This document shows, one piece after another, positions 35,863-44,638 of a stretch of DNA of 64,000 bases (position 1 is the first letter of the stretch; every line of letters starts with the position of its first letter). This DNA comes from Edaphobacter modestus (GTDB lineage: Bacteria; Acidobacteriota; Terriglobia; Terriglobales; Acidobacteriaceae). Both the position numbers and the translations under genes were made by a program. The notes beneath the pieces were generated by a model. The model saw nothing but the letters and a program-made list of their open reading frames with translations. It ran no database searches and was not told the origin of the DNA. The stretch lies in the NCBI RefSeq assembly GCF_004217555.1, contig NZ_SHKW01000001.1:1364001-1428000 (forward strand), written 5' to 3'.

Positions 35863-36642
35863 TTAGCTCCAGGCGCCTTGTTCTTTGTCTTTCCACGCAC
35901 CAAGCAGAAATGTTCCATTGCCCTCGGCGTCACGTTCGTAACCCAGGACGCTAAGACCACGATCAAACGCCGACTGGAGAGCCTCCCGATTCGCCGTCTG
36001 TAACTGCTGCGCCAAAGATCTTTTCTGGGGGTCCTGCTTCCACTGGTAGATGGTATGCGGGACTGTGATCCGTTCGACGATTTCGTCAGGCTGCGCTTCT
36101 CCCCGCAGGGTCTTCACCACCCTGGGAGATCTGAGCCACCATTCCGCGTATAGCCTATCCGTCGGCAAACCGCCCTGCAAGGGCGAAGATGAGGGACCGT
36201 AAAAGTCTGGCTTGTACCGACGCGAGATAGCACCCAGCCTCGCGATATTCAGATGCGCATTCTTGATCTCCAGCGGATCGAAGGTCCACTCCATGAGATC
36301 GAACCCGCGGGCGATCGCGTCATCCCTCTGGGCCAGCTTCAGCCGGCGGCCCAATCCACCGTTCCGATAGTCCGAAAGCACTGCAAGCATGTGCGAATGG
36401 AGGTAGGGATGCCCGTTCCGATAGCCCGGAAGTCCCATGGCGAAACCAACGATTGTATTGCCGTCGAAGGCTCCCAGCACCTGACCGCCGATTCGCTGCG
36501 CTACCAGGAAGACACGCCTGGGGATCAAATCGCCATCGCTGTATCCCCACACTTCCACTTGCAAGACAACACAGCGATCAAATTCTTCCAGCGTCGTCAA
36601 CTCTCGAATCTCTATCCCGTTTTCTTCTCTCGTACTCATCAT
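35863..36642 (-). CDS. GNAT-family N-acyltransferase (COG3375-like)
   Basis: A 259-residue cytosolic acyltransferase. N-terminal half has the GNAT core: 'IRELTTLEEFDRCVVLQVEVWGYS' (core FDRCVVLQVEVWGY) and the acyl-CoA loop in 'SDYRNGGLGRRLKLAQRDDAIARG' (RNGGLGRRLK reads like R/QxxGxG/A). C-terminal residues 110-190 ('WTFDPLEIKNAHLNIARLGAISRRYKPDFYG', core DPLEIKNAHLNIARLGAISR) are the conserved block of this family. It sits upstream of the racemase gene in the same direction, with 59 bases between. Predicted acyl donor: succinyl-CoA or acetyl-CoA; acceptor an amino acid. This is context-based. Confidence 0.82.
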   Translation of the reverse strand: MMSTREENGIEIRELTTLEEFDRCVVLQVEVWGYSDGDLIPRRVFLVAQRIGGQVLGAFDGNTIVGFAMGLPGYRNGHPYLHSHMLAVLSDYRNGGLGRRLKLAQRDDAIARGFDLMEWTFDPLEIKNAHLNIARLGAISRRYKPDFYGPSSSPLQGGLPTDRLYAEWWLRSPRVVKTLRGEAQPDEIVERITVPHTIYQWKQDPQKRSLAQQLQTANREALQSAFDRGLSVLGYERDAEGNGTFLLGAWKDKEQGAWS

Positions 36643-36690
36643 TCCAATCTGTTCTTTCGACGTATATTGCGGTTCCGGAGGAGGTCTTTC

Positions 36691-37506
36691 CTATCTCGCC
36701 AACTTCGCCCGTTTCCATAGGGCGTCTAACTTCTCGGAATCCAGGGTCGCAAGGCCTTCGCCACCCACTTCATTCTCCATCGACATAAAACGGTGACGAA
36801 ACTTCGCATTCGCGCGCCGTAGTGCAGACTCAGGATCGACCTTCAAATGACGCGCGAGATTGACTACGGTGAACATCAAATCTCCCAGTTCTTCTTCTAC
36901 TGCCGTCGAAACTGTTCTTTCAGCCGAATCATTCACCTCAGCCCTAAGCTCTGCGATCTCTTCGTCCAGCTTTGCAAAGAGGCCATCCGCGTCGGGCCAA
37001 TCGAATCCTACCCTCGCCGCACGCGATCCCAGCTTTCCTGCCTCTAGCAGCGCCGGCATCGATCGCGGAATCTCTCCGAGCAGCGAAGCCTCGCCGGACC
37101 CTCCTTCGGCTCGCTTCTCTTCTTGTTTTATCTCTTCCCAATTTTTCAGTACGGTCGCCGCATCTTCAGCCCTGACATCCCCAAAGATATGAGGGTGCCG
37201 CCGAATGAGCTTTGCATTCAGATTCGCTACCACGTCCCAAATTGAGAAGTATCCTGCTTCCGCGGCCATTTGCGCGTAGAACAGCACCTGCAGCAGTAAG
37301 TCACCCAGCTCATCCTTCAAATCCGGCCAGGCTCTTCGCTCGATCGCGTCGAAGACCTCATAGGTCTCCTCCAGCGTATATCGTTTGATCGTGTCGAAGG
37401 TCTGCTCCTTATCCCAAGGACAACCGTCAGGACCGCGGAGTCGCGCCATAATCTGCACGGCTTCGAGAAGGCTCTGTGCAGTCGCGTCACTTTCCCTGGA
37501 GTCCAT
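36691..37506 (-). CDS. mazG: MazG nucleoside triphosphate pyrophosphohydrolase
   Basis: A 271-residue two-domain MazG. First domain 'LRGPDGCPWDKEQTFDTIKRYTLEETYEVFDAI' (core CPWDKEQTF, EETYEV) with EExxE-type metal ligands and 'ELGDLLLQVLFYAQMA'; second domain 'VEEELGDLMFTVVNLARHLKVDPESALRRANAKF' (core EEELGDLMFTVVNLARHL). The enzyme hydrolyses NTPs to NMPs and PPi and limits (p)ppGpp or mutagenic nucleotides. About 50 bases downstream of the acyltransferase start, but opposite functions: order on the minus strand is mazG, then acyltransferase, then racemase, so co-transcription is possible. Confidence 0.95.
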   Translation of the reverse strand: MDSRESDATAQSLLEAVQIMARLRGPDGCPWDKEQTFDTIKRYTLEETYEVFDAIERRAWPDLKDELGDLLLQVLFYAQMAAEAGYFSIWDVVANLNAKLIRRHPHIFGDVRAEDAATVLKNWEEIKQEEKRAEGGSGEASLLGEIPRSMPALLEAGKLGSRAARVGFDWPDADGLFAKLDEEIAELRAEVNDSAERTVSTAVEEELGDLMFTVVNLARHLKVDPESALRRANAKFRHRFMSMENEVGGEGLATLDSEKLDALWKRAKLAR

Positions 37507-37572
37507 ACCTTCACTGTACCTAATCTCGTGGGCGAACGCATCTTACGTGATAGCATCCAGACCAAGAGACCC

Positions 37573-37791
37573 ATGACAAGCGATTCTGGTAAACCTTCAA
37601 CGTCGAAGAAAAGGATTCCTGTAATTGGAGTTCTTTTGGTAGTGCCCTACATCGCGCTCTGCTTCCCGCAAGTCTATGCGCGCGCTACCCCGGCGCTTCT
37701 TGGTTTTCCCTTCTTTTACTGGTATCAGTTTTCCTGGGTGGTTCTCACATCGATCCTGTTAGGAATCGTGTATCACCTGCTCAAGGACTGA
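37573..37791 (+). CDS. DUF3311-family small membrane protein
   Basis: A 72-residue protein with two membrane segments (about 17-36 and 48-68) and the family pattern 'IPYIALCFPQVYAR' and 'FFYWYQFSWVVLTSILLG' (core FPFFYWYQ). DUF3311 proteins usually precede sodium:solute symporters such as PanF-like genes, and may be their small subunit. No symporter follows here; the next gene runs the other way, so this copy is an orphan. The ATG at 37573 begins a conserved tail-like 'MTSDSGKPSTSKKR'. Confidence 0.75.
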   Translation: MTSDSGKPSTSKKRIPVIGVLLVVPYIALCFPQVYARATPALLGFPFFYWYQFSWVVLTSILLGIVYHLLKD

Positions 37792-37891
37792 GAGCCGTAT
37801 ATGAGCTTTTCGCCGATCGGACTTGGGGAATAACAAGGAAGGTGGCTGGCAGGGTCTTCCATATGCTGCCCTGCCGCCCTGGGAGAGGGTA

Positions 37892-37928
37892 AAGACGCCG
37901 AGCCGCAGCATATCGAGCTTGGCGTCTT
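37892..37928. terminator. Bidirectional hairpin between DUF3311 and OmpA genes
   Basis: AAGACGCCGAGC (37892-37903) pairs with GCTTGGCGTCTT (37917-37928) with one G:T wobble around a 13-base loop. It lies between converging genes. No T-run of length is present. Confidence 0.55.
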
Positions 37929-37975
37929 GCGGTGAGATGGGTATTGCGGATGGGCGGTGCAGAAAATCAGTTCGC

Positions 37976-38716
37976 TCAGTTCGAAGCCTGCTGATCCATA
38001 TTTGACATCAGCTTCACTTCCACTCGGCGATTCTTAGCTCGACCGGAAGCCGTATTATCGCTGGCCACCTGTTGATCTTCACCGATACCAATCAGATAGA
38101 ACTTGTGCGGAGGGACGTTGTATTTCGTAGCGAGATAATTTACAACCGCATCCGCCCTGCGCTGGCTGAGGTTGTAGTTATAGTTCGCGTCCCCGGTCGT
38201 GTCCGTACCACCTGTCACGGCGAGAATGTAATTACGCTTGTCGGCAAGGCTTGCCGCAAAGTCGTCAAGCGTCTTTCGGTCGTCAGCTGTTAGCACCGAC
38301 TTATCGAAGCCGAAGGTTACATTCACGTCCGCCACTGATTTGTAGTTATCAAGATTCGCGATCACGCCGTTAAGCTTGTCCACACGGTTGTATGCCTCGT
38401 GCGCCGATTGGCCTGCTGTATCGGCAGACTGACCTGCGGCCATGGCATGCTGATCCGCGCTGCTTGCCGCGCCCTGCGCCTTGGCGATACCCGCCTGGGC
38501 ACGCTCGTCGGTGTCTGCAATGGCACGGTGGTCGCTGGCTGTCTTCGCATCCAGCTGATTGGTCTTGTCGATCAAAGGAGTTGTTTGCGATCGGACATAG
38601 TTCTTACTGGAGCACCCGATCGTGAATGTAAGTAACAACACGCTGGCGAGCGCGACCGTTCCGGCAGAACCAATCTTTATCTCTTGACCAAGGGAAAAAC
38701 TTGTCCTGGAGCTCAT
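37976..38716 (-). CDS. OmpA-family lipoprotein
   Basis: A 246-residue protein. A lipobox FTIGC near residues 31-35 follows a hydrophobic signal segment; the mature Cys would be residue 35. Residues 40-110 form an Ala/Gln/Asp-rich coiled region. The C-terminal OmpA-like peptidoglycan-binding domain spans about 130-240 with 'FGFDKSVLTADDRKTLDDFA' and 'NYNLSQRRADAVVNYL' and the Arg/Asp peptidoglycan contacts. Related to Pal and other cell-wall anchors. Lone gene. Confidence 0.88.
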   Translation of the reverse strand: MSSRTSFSLGQEIKIGSAGTVALASVLLLTFTIGCSSKNYVRSQTTPLIDKTNQLDAKTASDHRAIADTDERAQAGIAKAQGAASSADQHAMAAGQSADTAGQSAHEAYNRVDKLNGVIANLDNYKSVADVNVTFGFDKSVLTADDRKTLDDFAASLADKRNYILAVTGGTDTTGDANYNYNLSQRRADAVVNYLATKYNVPPHKFYLIGIGEDQQVASDNTASGRAKNRRVEVKLMSNMDQQASN

Positions 38717-38994
38717 CTGCTTACTCTCCTTTGTGCAGTGTCAGACTGCAACGATTACGTCTAGGACAACAGCAATCGCCATGCCAAATGCTTTCAAGAT
38801 GTAAGCGCCTAATTTTTCAAGTATTTACAGAAATAGCACCTCGCCATCATGTCCCAGCCGCATCGTTTTCATCCGGAACTTTTGATGTGAATTTGCGTCA
38901 AATCTACTCGGGCAACCTCTGAGGGCGAAGGCGTCTACACTAGGAAGCAAAGCTTTGTACGCCAACATTTGAGACCTGCTGCCGCGAACTTGGA

Positions 38995-41049
38995 ATGGAT
39001 CTTCAGCAAAAAATCCGAACCCTGCCCACATCCCCCGGCTGCTATCTGTACAAGAACGCCGAAGGTGAGGTCATCTATGTCGGAAAAGCGAAAAATCTGC
39101 GCGCGCGTGTGCGGTCGTACTTTCTCGACGCTTCGCAATCCAATGCGAAGACCGGTACGCTCATGCGGGAGGCGGTCGATGTCGACTACATCACCGTCGC
39201 CAATGAGCACGAGGCACTCGCGCTCGAAAACAACCTCATCAAGCAGCGCAAGCCCCGTTTCAACATCCTTCTCCGGGACGACAAGACTTACCCTTACATC
39301 AAGCTCACCATGGGCGATCGCTACCCCAAGGTCTTCGTCACGCGACGCCTGCGCAAGGATGGAAGCGCCTACTTCGGCCCGTACTTTCCCGGAAATCTGG
39401 CACATCGCCTGATCGATCTGATCCACCGCAGCTTCCTGATTCCAAGCTGTAAGGTGGATCTCTCTCGCTACCATCCGCGCGCCTGCCTGCAGTACTACAT
39501 CAAACGCTGTCTTGGCCCTTGCGTCGAAGGCTTTACCACACCGGAAGAATATCGCCACGCCATTCGGGACGTGCAGCTTTTTCTCGAGGGTCGCCCGGGC
39601 GAGTTGGAACAGCGCCTCACGACTCGCATGCGGCAGGCCGCCGAAGCCGAACAGTACGAGCTCGCCGCTCGTTTGCGCGATCAACTCTCAACGGTCCACC
39701 AGATGCTCGACAAACAGCGCATCGCAACTACCGACAATGAAGACGCGGATGTCTTCGGATTCCACTACGAGAACGAGATGCTGGCGGTGAATCTCTTTCA
39801 CATGCGGTCGGGAAAGATCGTCGATCGCCGCGACTTCTTCTGGGAAGACCTGCCAGAGTTCATGGAGGTCTCCCGGGACGAAGAGACCGATGTCGCAATA
39901 CTGGCCAGCCGCAACTCCTCCGATCCAGATCGACGCGGAGCCAGGGCAAGTGCTTCCCCTACGGAATCTCTCGCGTCACTCGAACCTGACCCTGCATGTG
40001 CCGCTCCCGAGATCGGGGAGGGATCTTCTCTGGTACAGCACACACCTGTCTCCGAGCCCGGTTCCTCCTTCAGCCCCGCGGCCTTCTTTTCGGCGCTCCT
40101 GAAACAGCTCTACCTCGACCAGGGCTATGTTCCTCGATCCATCCTGGTCCCTGTCGACTTCCCGGACCGAGCCATTCTTGCCGATCTTCTGGCCGAGAGG
40201 ACCGGACACCGCATCGAGATCCTGGCTCCACAGCGAGGGGAAAAACGCTCACTCGTCGATCTTGTGGGCCAGAACGCGAAGCACTCGTACGACCAGCGGT
40301 TCCGGGTCCTTCTGCCTTCACAGAAGGCGATCGCCGAAGCCTTGCAGGAGGCGCTGATGCTCGAAGAGCCGCCGCGCCGCATCGAATGCTTCGACATCTC
40401 TCACATTCAGGGCGCGGAGACGGTTGCCTCCATGGTGGTGTGGGAAGACGGCGGAATGAAGAAGTCGGACTATCGCAAGTTTCAGGTCCGCACTGTTACG
40501 GGCGTCGACGACTTCGCCTCGATGCACGAGATCATTCACCGACGCTACAAACGGCTTCTCGACGAAAAGAAACCCTTCCCTTCGCTCATTCTGATCGACG
40601 GAGGTCTGGGCCAGTTGCATGCGGCTGCCGACGCGCTGAACGAGATTGGCGTGACACTGCAACCCCTGGCCTCAATCGCCAAACGGGAAGAGATCATCTA
40701 CGTATACGGACAGGACAACGAGCCTGTAGTTTTGGACCGCCGTTCGCCGGTGCTCCATCTTGTCCAGAAGATTCGTGATGAGTCGCACCGTTTTGCTCTT
40801 TCGTACCATCGCAAACGGCGAGAGATGCGGGATCGCGACTCGGAGCTTCTCTCCATTCCAGGTGTAGGTCCGCGCACCCGCCAACGGCTTCTGGAACACT
40901 TCGGGTCTGTACGCGCGATCCGGCAGACCGCAGAGAAGACTCCAGACGCACTTACCTCCGTGGTCAACACTGCAACAGCGGATAAGATTCGTCGCTACTT
41001 CACCGACGAGGCAACAGCGGGCGGCGCCGCCCTTAATGTTTTGCCTTAG
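38995..41049 (+). CDS. uvrC: UvrABC system protein C
   Basis: A 684-residue excinuclease subunit. GIY-YIG nuclease at residues about 12-95 ('GCYLYKNAEGEVIYVGKAKNLRARV', core VIYVGKAKNLRARV), UVR domain near 200-240, RNaseH-like 5' nuclease near 390-560 ('IECFDISHIQGAETVASMVVWEDG', core CFDISHIQG), and helix-hairpin-helix pair 'LLSIPGVGPRTRQRLLEHFGS'. An extra Ser/Asp/Pro-rich stretch near residues 305-360 is longer than in E. coli UvrC (610 residues) and looks unstructured. The 3' end overlaps the convergent hydrolase gene by 17 bases. Confidence 0.95.
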   Translation: MDLQQKIRTLPTSPGCYLYKNAEGEVIYVGKAKNLRARVRSYFLDASQSNAKTGTLMREAVDVDYITVANEHEALALENNLIKQRKPRFNILLRDDKTYPYIKLTMGDRYPKVFVTRRLRKDGSAYFGPYFPGNLAHRLIDLIHRSFLIPSCKVDLSRYHPRACLQYYIKRCLGPCVEGFTTPEEYRHAIRDVQLFLEGRPGELEQRLTTRMRQAAEAEQYELAARLRDQLSTVHQMLDKQRIATTDNEDADVFGFHYENEMLAVNLFHMRSGKIVDRRDFFWEDLPEFMEVSRDEETDVAILASRNSSDPDRRGARASASPTESLASLEPDPACAAPEIGEGSSLVQHTPVSEPGSSFSPAAFFSALLKQLYLDQGYVPRSILVPVDFPDRAILADLLAERTGHRIEILAPQRGEKRSLVDLVGQNAKHSYDQRFRVLLPSQKAIAEALQEALMLEEPPRRIECFDISHIQGAETVASMVVWEDGGMKKSDYRKFQVRTVTGVDDFASMHEIIHRRYKRLLDEKKPFPSLILIDGGLGQLHAAADALNEIGVTLQPLASIAKREEIIYVYGQDNEPVVLDRRSPVLHLVQKIRDESHRFALSYHRKRREMRDRDSELLSIPGVGPRTRQRLLEHFGSVRAIRQTAEKTPDALTSVVNTATADKIRRYFTDEATAGGAALNVLP

Positions 41050-41869
41050 GAGCCATCATCTCCTTGTACAACATATCGCCGACTGCCTTGTGAACCGCGG
41101 TTGAGGGATGCCCTTTGTGGTAGTAGAAGTGGTTTGCCGGATTGGCGCACGGAGTACAGTCTTCGTTGAAGATCGCCCGACCCGCGCACTGGTTCGTAGT
41201 ATCGGTGATGCCATATTTGTCGGCGTGATCCATGACGAGATCGAAGAATACGCCCCACTGACTCAACTCCAGCTCTGCGCCCTTCAGCTTCGGCTTCATG
41301 TCGGCAGGAATGTTTCGCAGAGCCGGATTGAGGCGCTTGCCTACGTCGCTGAACGCCGGAATCTTCTCCGGCAGCACGGCCACACGGAACCGCCGCGCAC
41401 CCGCCGCGTACAGCGCTTCAATCTCACCCTCCAGGTTCGCAACGGTCTGTTCGGTCGTAATGCGCTTGTCGTTCAAACCACCGGCGATGAAGAAGATCGT
41501 GTTCTCCGCGTCGAAAGCGATCGAACCATCGTGTACCCTCGCAACAAAGTCCGCGACCTGATTCTTCATGCCCAGCCCCAGCAAACCGTTGGGAACGATG
41601 TGCCCGGGGCTCTCCCCCGAGGGAGCTCCGCTTACTGCAAAATCGAGGCTCTTTTCCGCCGCATCGCGCGCATTGGAAGGAACCAGGGTTAGCCCGAGGT
41701 GATGTGCCAGGTAGGCCACCGCCGTAGGTCCATCACTGTCCAGGTAGCCTCTCCCGATGTCTGAATAGCTGTCGCCGAAGACGTACATTCGGTCTATAGA
41801 GGATTGAGTCTGAGCCCGCGAAAGTCCGCAGATGCTAACGATCACCAGTAAAACGAGGATAGGTCGCAT
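41033..41869 (-). CDS. SGNH/GDSL-family exported hydrolase
   Basis: A 278-residue exported enzyme. Signal peptide at 1-20 (cleavage after SRA), GDS motif as YVFGDSYSDIG at about residues 30-40 (nucleophile Ser), and the Asn-containing block 'FIAGGLNDKRI'; a C-terminal DxxH-like 'NHFYYHKGHPSTAVHK' provides Asp/His. Length and the Cys pair 'NEDCTPCANPANH' fit thermolabile hemolysin/phospholipase-like GDSL lipases. Probably periplasmic or secreted lipase or esterase. Confidence 0.85.
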   Translation of the reverse strand: MRPILVLLVIVSICGLSRAQTQSSIDRMYVFGDSYSDIGRGYLDSDGPTAVAYLAHHLGLTLVPSNARDAAEKSLDFAVSGAPSGESPGHIVPNGLLGLGMKNQVADFVARVHDGSIAFDAENTIFFIAGGLNDKRITTEQTVANLEGEIEALYAAGARRFRVAVLPEKIPAFSDVGKRLNPALRNIPADMKPKLKGAELELSQWGVFFDLVMDHADKYGITDTTNQCAGRAIFNEDCTPCANPANHFYYHKGHPSTAVHKAVGDMLYKEMMAPKAKH

Positions 41870-41970
41870 GCCAGACCATCGTACCTGATGCCTATCCCCG
41901 CCAAAGGATTAGTTATTGCATAAGGCAGGGCGCACCCCACATTTCCGGAGGAATTCCGCCGGCGGAGCGA

Positions 41971-42834
41971 TCAGAAGCTTTCGTTTGAGCGGGTCTGGAA
42001 GGTATTGCACTGGTTTATGTCGCCAGACTGAAGACCCCGCGTGAACCAGCTCTGACGCTGCGCGGAAGAGCCGTGGGTGAAGCTTTCCGGGGAGACTGCC
42101 CCGCGCGACATCTTCTGGATGTGATCGTCCCCGACCGCAGCCGCCGCACTGAGACCATCCTTCACATCCGTCTGATCGATCTTTCCGCGCTGCGCTGCCG
42201 TATGAGCCCAGACACCCGCCAGGCAGTCGGCCTGCAGCTCGAGCATGACGGAGAGCTGATTCTTCGCGCCCGGATTTCGCGCCTGCAGCTGTCGCATCTG
42301 CTGGTCGATTCCGAGAATGTTCTGCACGTGATGGCCGAGCTCATGCGCGATCACATAGGCCTGCGCGAAGTCCGCTGTGCTTCCGCCGATGCGTCGGAGA
42401 TCGTCCCAGAAACTCAGATCGATATAGACCTTCTCATCCGCCGGGCAGTAGAACGGCCCAGTCTGCGCCTGTGCGGCTCCGCAGCCCGATCTTGTGTAAC
42501 CGCGAAACAGCACGAGCTTGGCATGGCGATAAGACTCATGCGCCTCTTGGGGCAGCACCGTCTCCCACTCGTGCTGCACGTCGTCGAGCACATAGGAGAC
42601 GAGCTGCGCCGAACGATCCTCAGCGGGCGACGATGTCGCCGGGCGGCTGTTGCTTGTCGCGACACGCCCGCCGCCGGTCAGATAGCTGCCGATGTAATTA
42701 CGGCCCGTTATCAGGCTAATGATGACAAGGAAGATGAAGCCGACAATGCCAATTCCACCGCCGCCAAAACCACCGCCTGAAGATCCACGTCGATCCTCGA
42801 CATCTCTGCTGAGCCCGCCAGGTGTCCAGTCCAT
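41971..42834 (-). CDS. YpfJ-family neutral zinc metallopeptidase
   Basis: A 287-residue membrane-anchored protein. A Gly-rich N-terminus and one membrane segment (about 27-45) precede a long loop and the zincin-like domain with HELGHHVQ (HExxH-like, His-Glu-Leu-Gly-His) at about residues 168-175 followed by 'ELQADCLAGVWAH' (third ligand). The family is PF04228, of unknown physiological substrate. Convergent features: none. Upstream is a divergent GT39 gene. Confidence 0.9.
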   Translation of the reverse strand: MDWTPGGLSRDVEDRRGSSGGGFGGGGIGIVGFIFLVIISLITGRNYIGSYLTGGGRVATSNSRPATSSPAEDRSAQLVSYVLDDVQHEWETVLPQEAHESYRHAKLVLFRGYTRSGCGAAQAQTGPFYCPADEKVYIDLSFWDDLRRIGGSTADFAQAYVIAHELGHHVQNILGIDQQMRQLQARNPGAKNQLSVMLELQADCLAGVWAHTAAQRGKIDQTDVKDGLSAAAAVGDDHIQKMSRGAVSPESFTHGSSAQRQSWFTRGLQSGDINQCNTFQTRSNESF

Positions 42835-42973
42835 CTCTCACCCCTCTAAAATTTCAAAATTCCGGGCCCGATCTAGCACCGACAGCACTATGGTAGATCA
42901 CGGAACCAAAATGATCCTGTTCCGTAATCTTCTGGAAAGAATAGTAGTCGAACCTGTTTGGGAGAAGCCATTT

Positions 42974-44575
42974 ATGTCTACGGCCACTGCATCGACAACC
43001 GTTGTGCGCCCCATCGACCGTTCGCTGCGTGATGCGCTGCAACTTGCGCTACTGTTTGGCGCCATCAAGCTGGCGTTGCACATTGCGACCAATCTTTGGG
43101 AGGCACATATTGGCTATGGCTACTTTCGCGACGAGCTTTACTACCTGATGTGCGGCCGTCGGCTCGCCTGGGGCTATGTCGATCACGGCCCCATCGTCGC
43201 AGTACAGGCTAGGCTGGCCGAGACTCTCTTCGGTCATTCGCTCGCGGGAATTCGCATGCTGTCGGCTCTTGCTGGAGCCGCGCGGGTTTTCCTCACCGGT
43301 CTGCTGGCCTGGTCGCTCGGCGGCCGACGTCCGGCGCAGGCATTAGCGATGCTGGGGGTGCTTCTGGCTCCGCAGTTTCTAGCGCTCGACAGTTTTCTTT
43401 CAATGAACTCCTTTGAGTCCCTCTTCTGGATGTGCTGTCTGCTGACGCTTATTCTTCTGCTTCGCGGTTATAGCCAGCTTGGTTGCTGGATCGCTTTCGG
43501 GATTGCGGGTGGCGTGGGCCTCCTCAACAAGCCCTCGATGACCTTCTTCCTGGTTGCGCTTCTCGTCGGCCTTCTGCTTACCCCACAGCGCCGTCTTCTC
43601 CAGACGCGGTGGGCAGCGATCGGAGTGGCGCTCCTGGTTCTCATCGCGCTGCCCAACCTGCTGTGGCAGATGGCGAATCACTGGCCAACCCTCGAGTTCC
43701 TTCACAATGGCCGCGTAGAGAACAAAAACATTGCACTCGCTCCACTTCCCTTTCTCGGGAAACAGATTCTGAATCTCGGTCCGCTCGCAATCTTCCTCTG
43801 GGTTCCGGGGCTCGTCTGGCTACTGCGCTATCCAGGAGCGAAGACTTTTCGCTGGCTGGCCTATACGTACTTCATCTTTCTGGCGGCAATGATGGCGCTG
43901 CACGCGAAGGACTATTACGTCGTTCCCATCTATCCGGTACTGTTCGCTGCCGGGGGCATTGTGTGGGAGAGTCGATTCTCAAATCGCCGTGCCGTGCAGA
44001 CGGGCAGTATCTTCGCCTTTCCGGTGTACGAAACCACATTAATCGTCGCCAGCTTGATCGCACTTCCGATGGCAATCCCAGTGATGAAGCCAGATACCTG
44101 GCTCGCTTACACGAAAGCGACGCATCTCTACGACACAGGAGGAAACACCGAAAACGCATCGAGCGGCGTGCTTCCTCAGTTCTATGCCGACCGCTTCGGC
44201 TGGCAGGAGGAGGTCGATCAGGTGACTCGGGTCTTCCACTCCCTGTCGCCCGAAGACCAGCGCAAGGTCACTATCATGGCCTCCAACTATGGTGAAGCCG
44301 GCGCAATTAATATTCTCGGCCACGGCTTGCCTACAGCGATCAGCGGTCACAACAACTACTGGCTCTGGGGACCTGACAGCGCAACCGGCGAGGTCATGAT
44401 CGTTATCAACGGCGCGACGCCGGAAGAGATGCGGAAGTTTTACGATTCGGTCGAGATTGTGGGCCGCATGGATCACCCACTCTCGATGCCCTTTGAGCAT
44501 CGCAACATCTACCTCGTGCGCGGACGACACAAAGATGTAACAGCCGACTGGAATAGCTTTAAGCACTACATCTAA
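42974..44575 (+). CDS. Glycosyltransferase family 39-like membrane protein
   Basis: A 533-residue, polytopic (about ten segments) dolichyl-phosphate-mannose-type transferase. The family start block 'YGYFRDELYYLMCGRRLAWGYVDHGPIVA' has the Asp-Glu-x-x-Tyr pattern (FRDELYYL) of ArnT-like catalytic Asp loops. The ATG at 42974 has a GGAGAAG site six bases upstream, better than earlier ATGs at 42890 and 42911 inside the gap. C-terminal soluble part after residue 420. It probably moves a sugar from a lipid carrier to lipid A, a protein or a polymer; acceptor unknown. Confidence 0.85.
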   Translation: MSTATASTTVVRPIDRSLRDALQLALLFGAIKLALHIATNLWEAHIGYGYFRDELYYLMCGRRLAWGYVDHGPIVAVQARLAETLFGHSLAGIRMLSALAGAARVFLTGLLAWSLGGRRPAQALAMLGVLLAPQFLALDSFLSMNSFESLFWMCCLLTLILLLRGYSQLGCWIAFGIAGGVGLLNKPSMTFFLVALLVGLLLTPQRRLLQTRWAAIGVALLVLIALPNLLWQMANHWPTLEFLHNGRVENKNIALAPLPFLGKQILNLGPLAIFLWVPGLVWLLRYPGAKTFRWLAYTYFIFLAAMMALHAKDYYVVPIYPVLFAAGGIVWESRFSNRRAVQTGSIFAFPVYETTLIVASLIALPMAIPVMKPDTWLAYTKATHLYDTGGNTENASSGVLPQFYADRFGWQEEVDQVTRVFHSLSPEDQRKVTIMASNYGEAGAINILGHGLPTAISGHNNYWLWGPDSATGEVMIVINGATPEEMRKFYDSVEIVGRMDHPLSMPFEHRNIYLVRGRHKDVTADWNSFKHYI

Positions 44576-44638
44576 AATCCTTCGTTTCTACAATTCGTCC
44601 AGACTCGCACCGCGGCTGTGCTACTCTCCAGCAAACCC

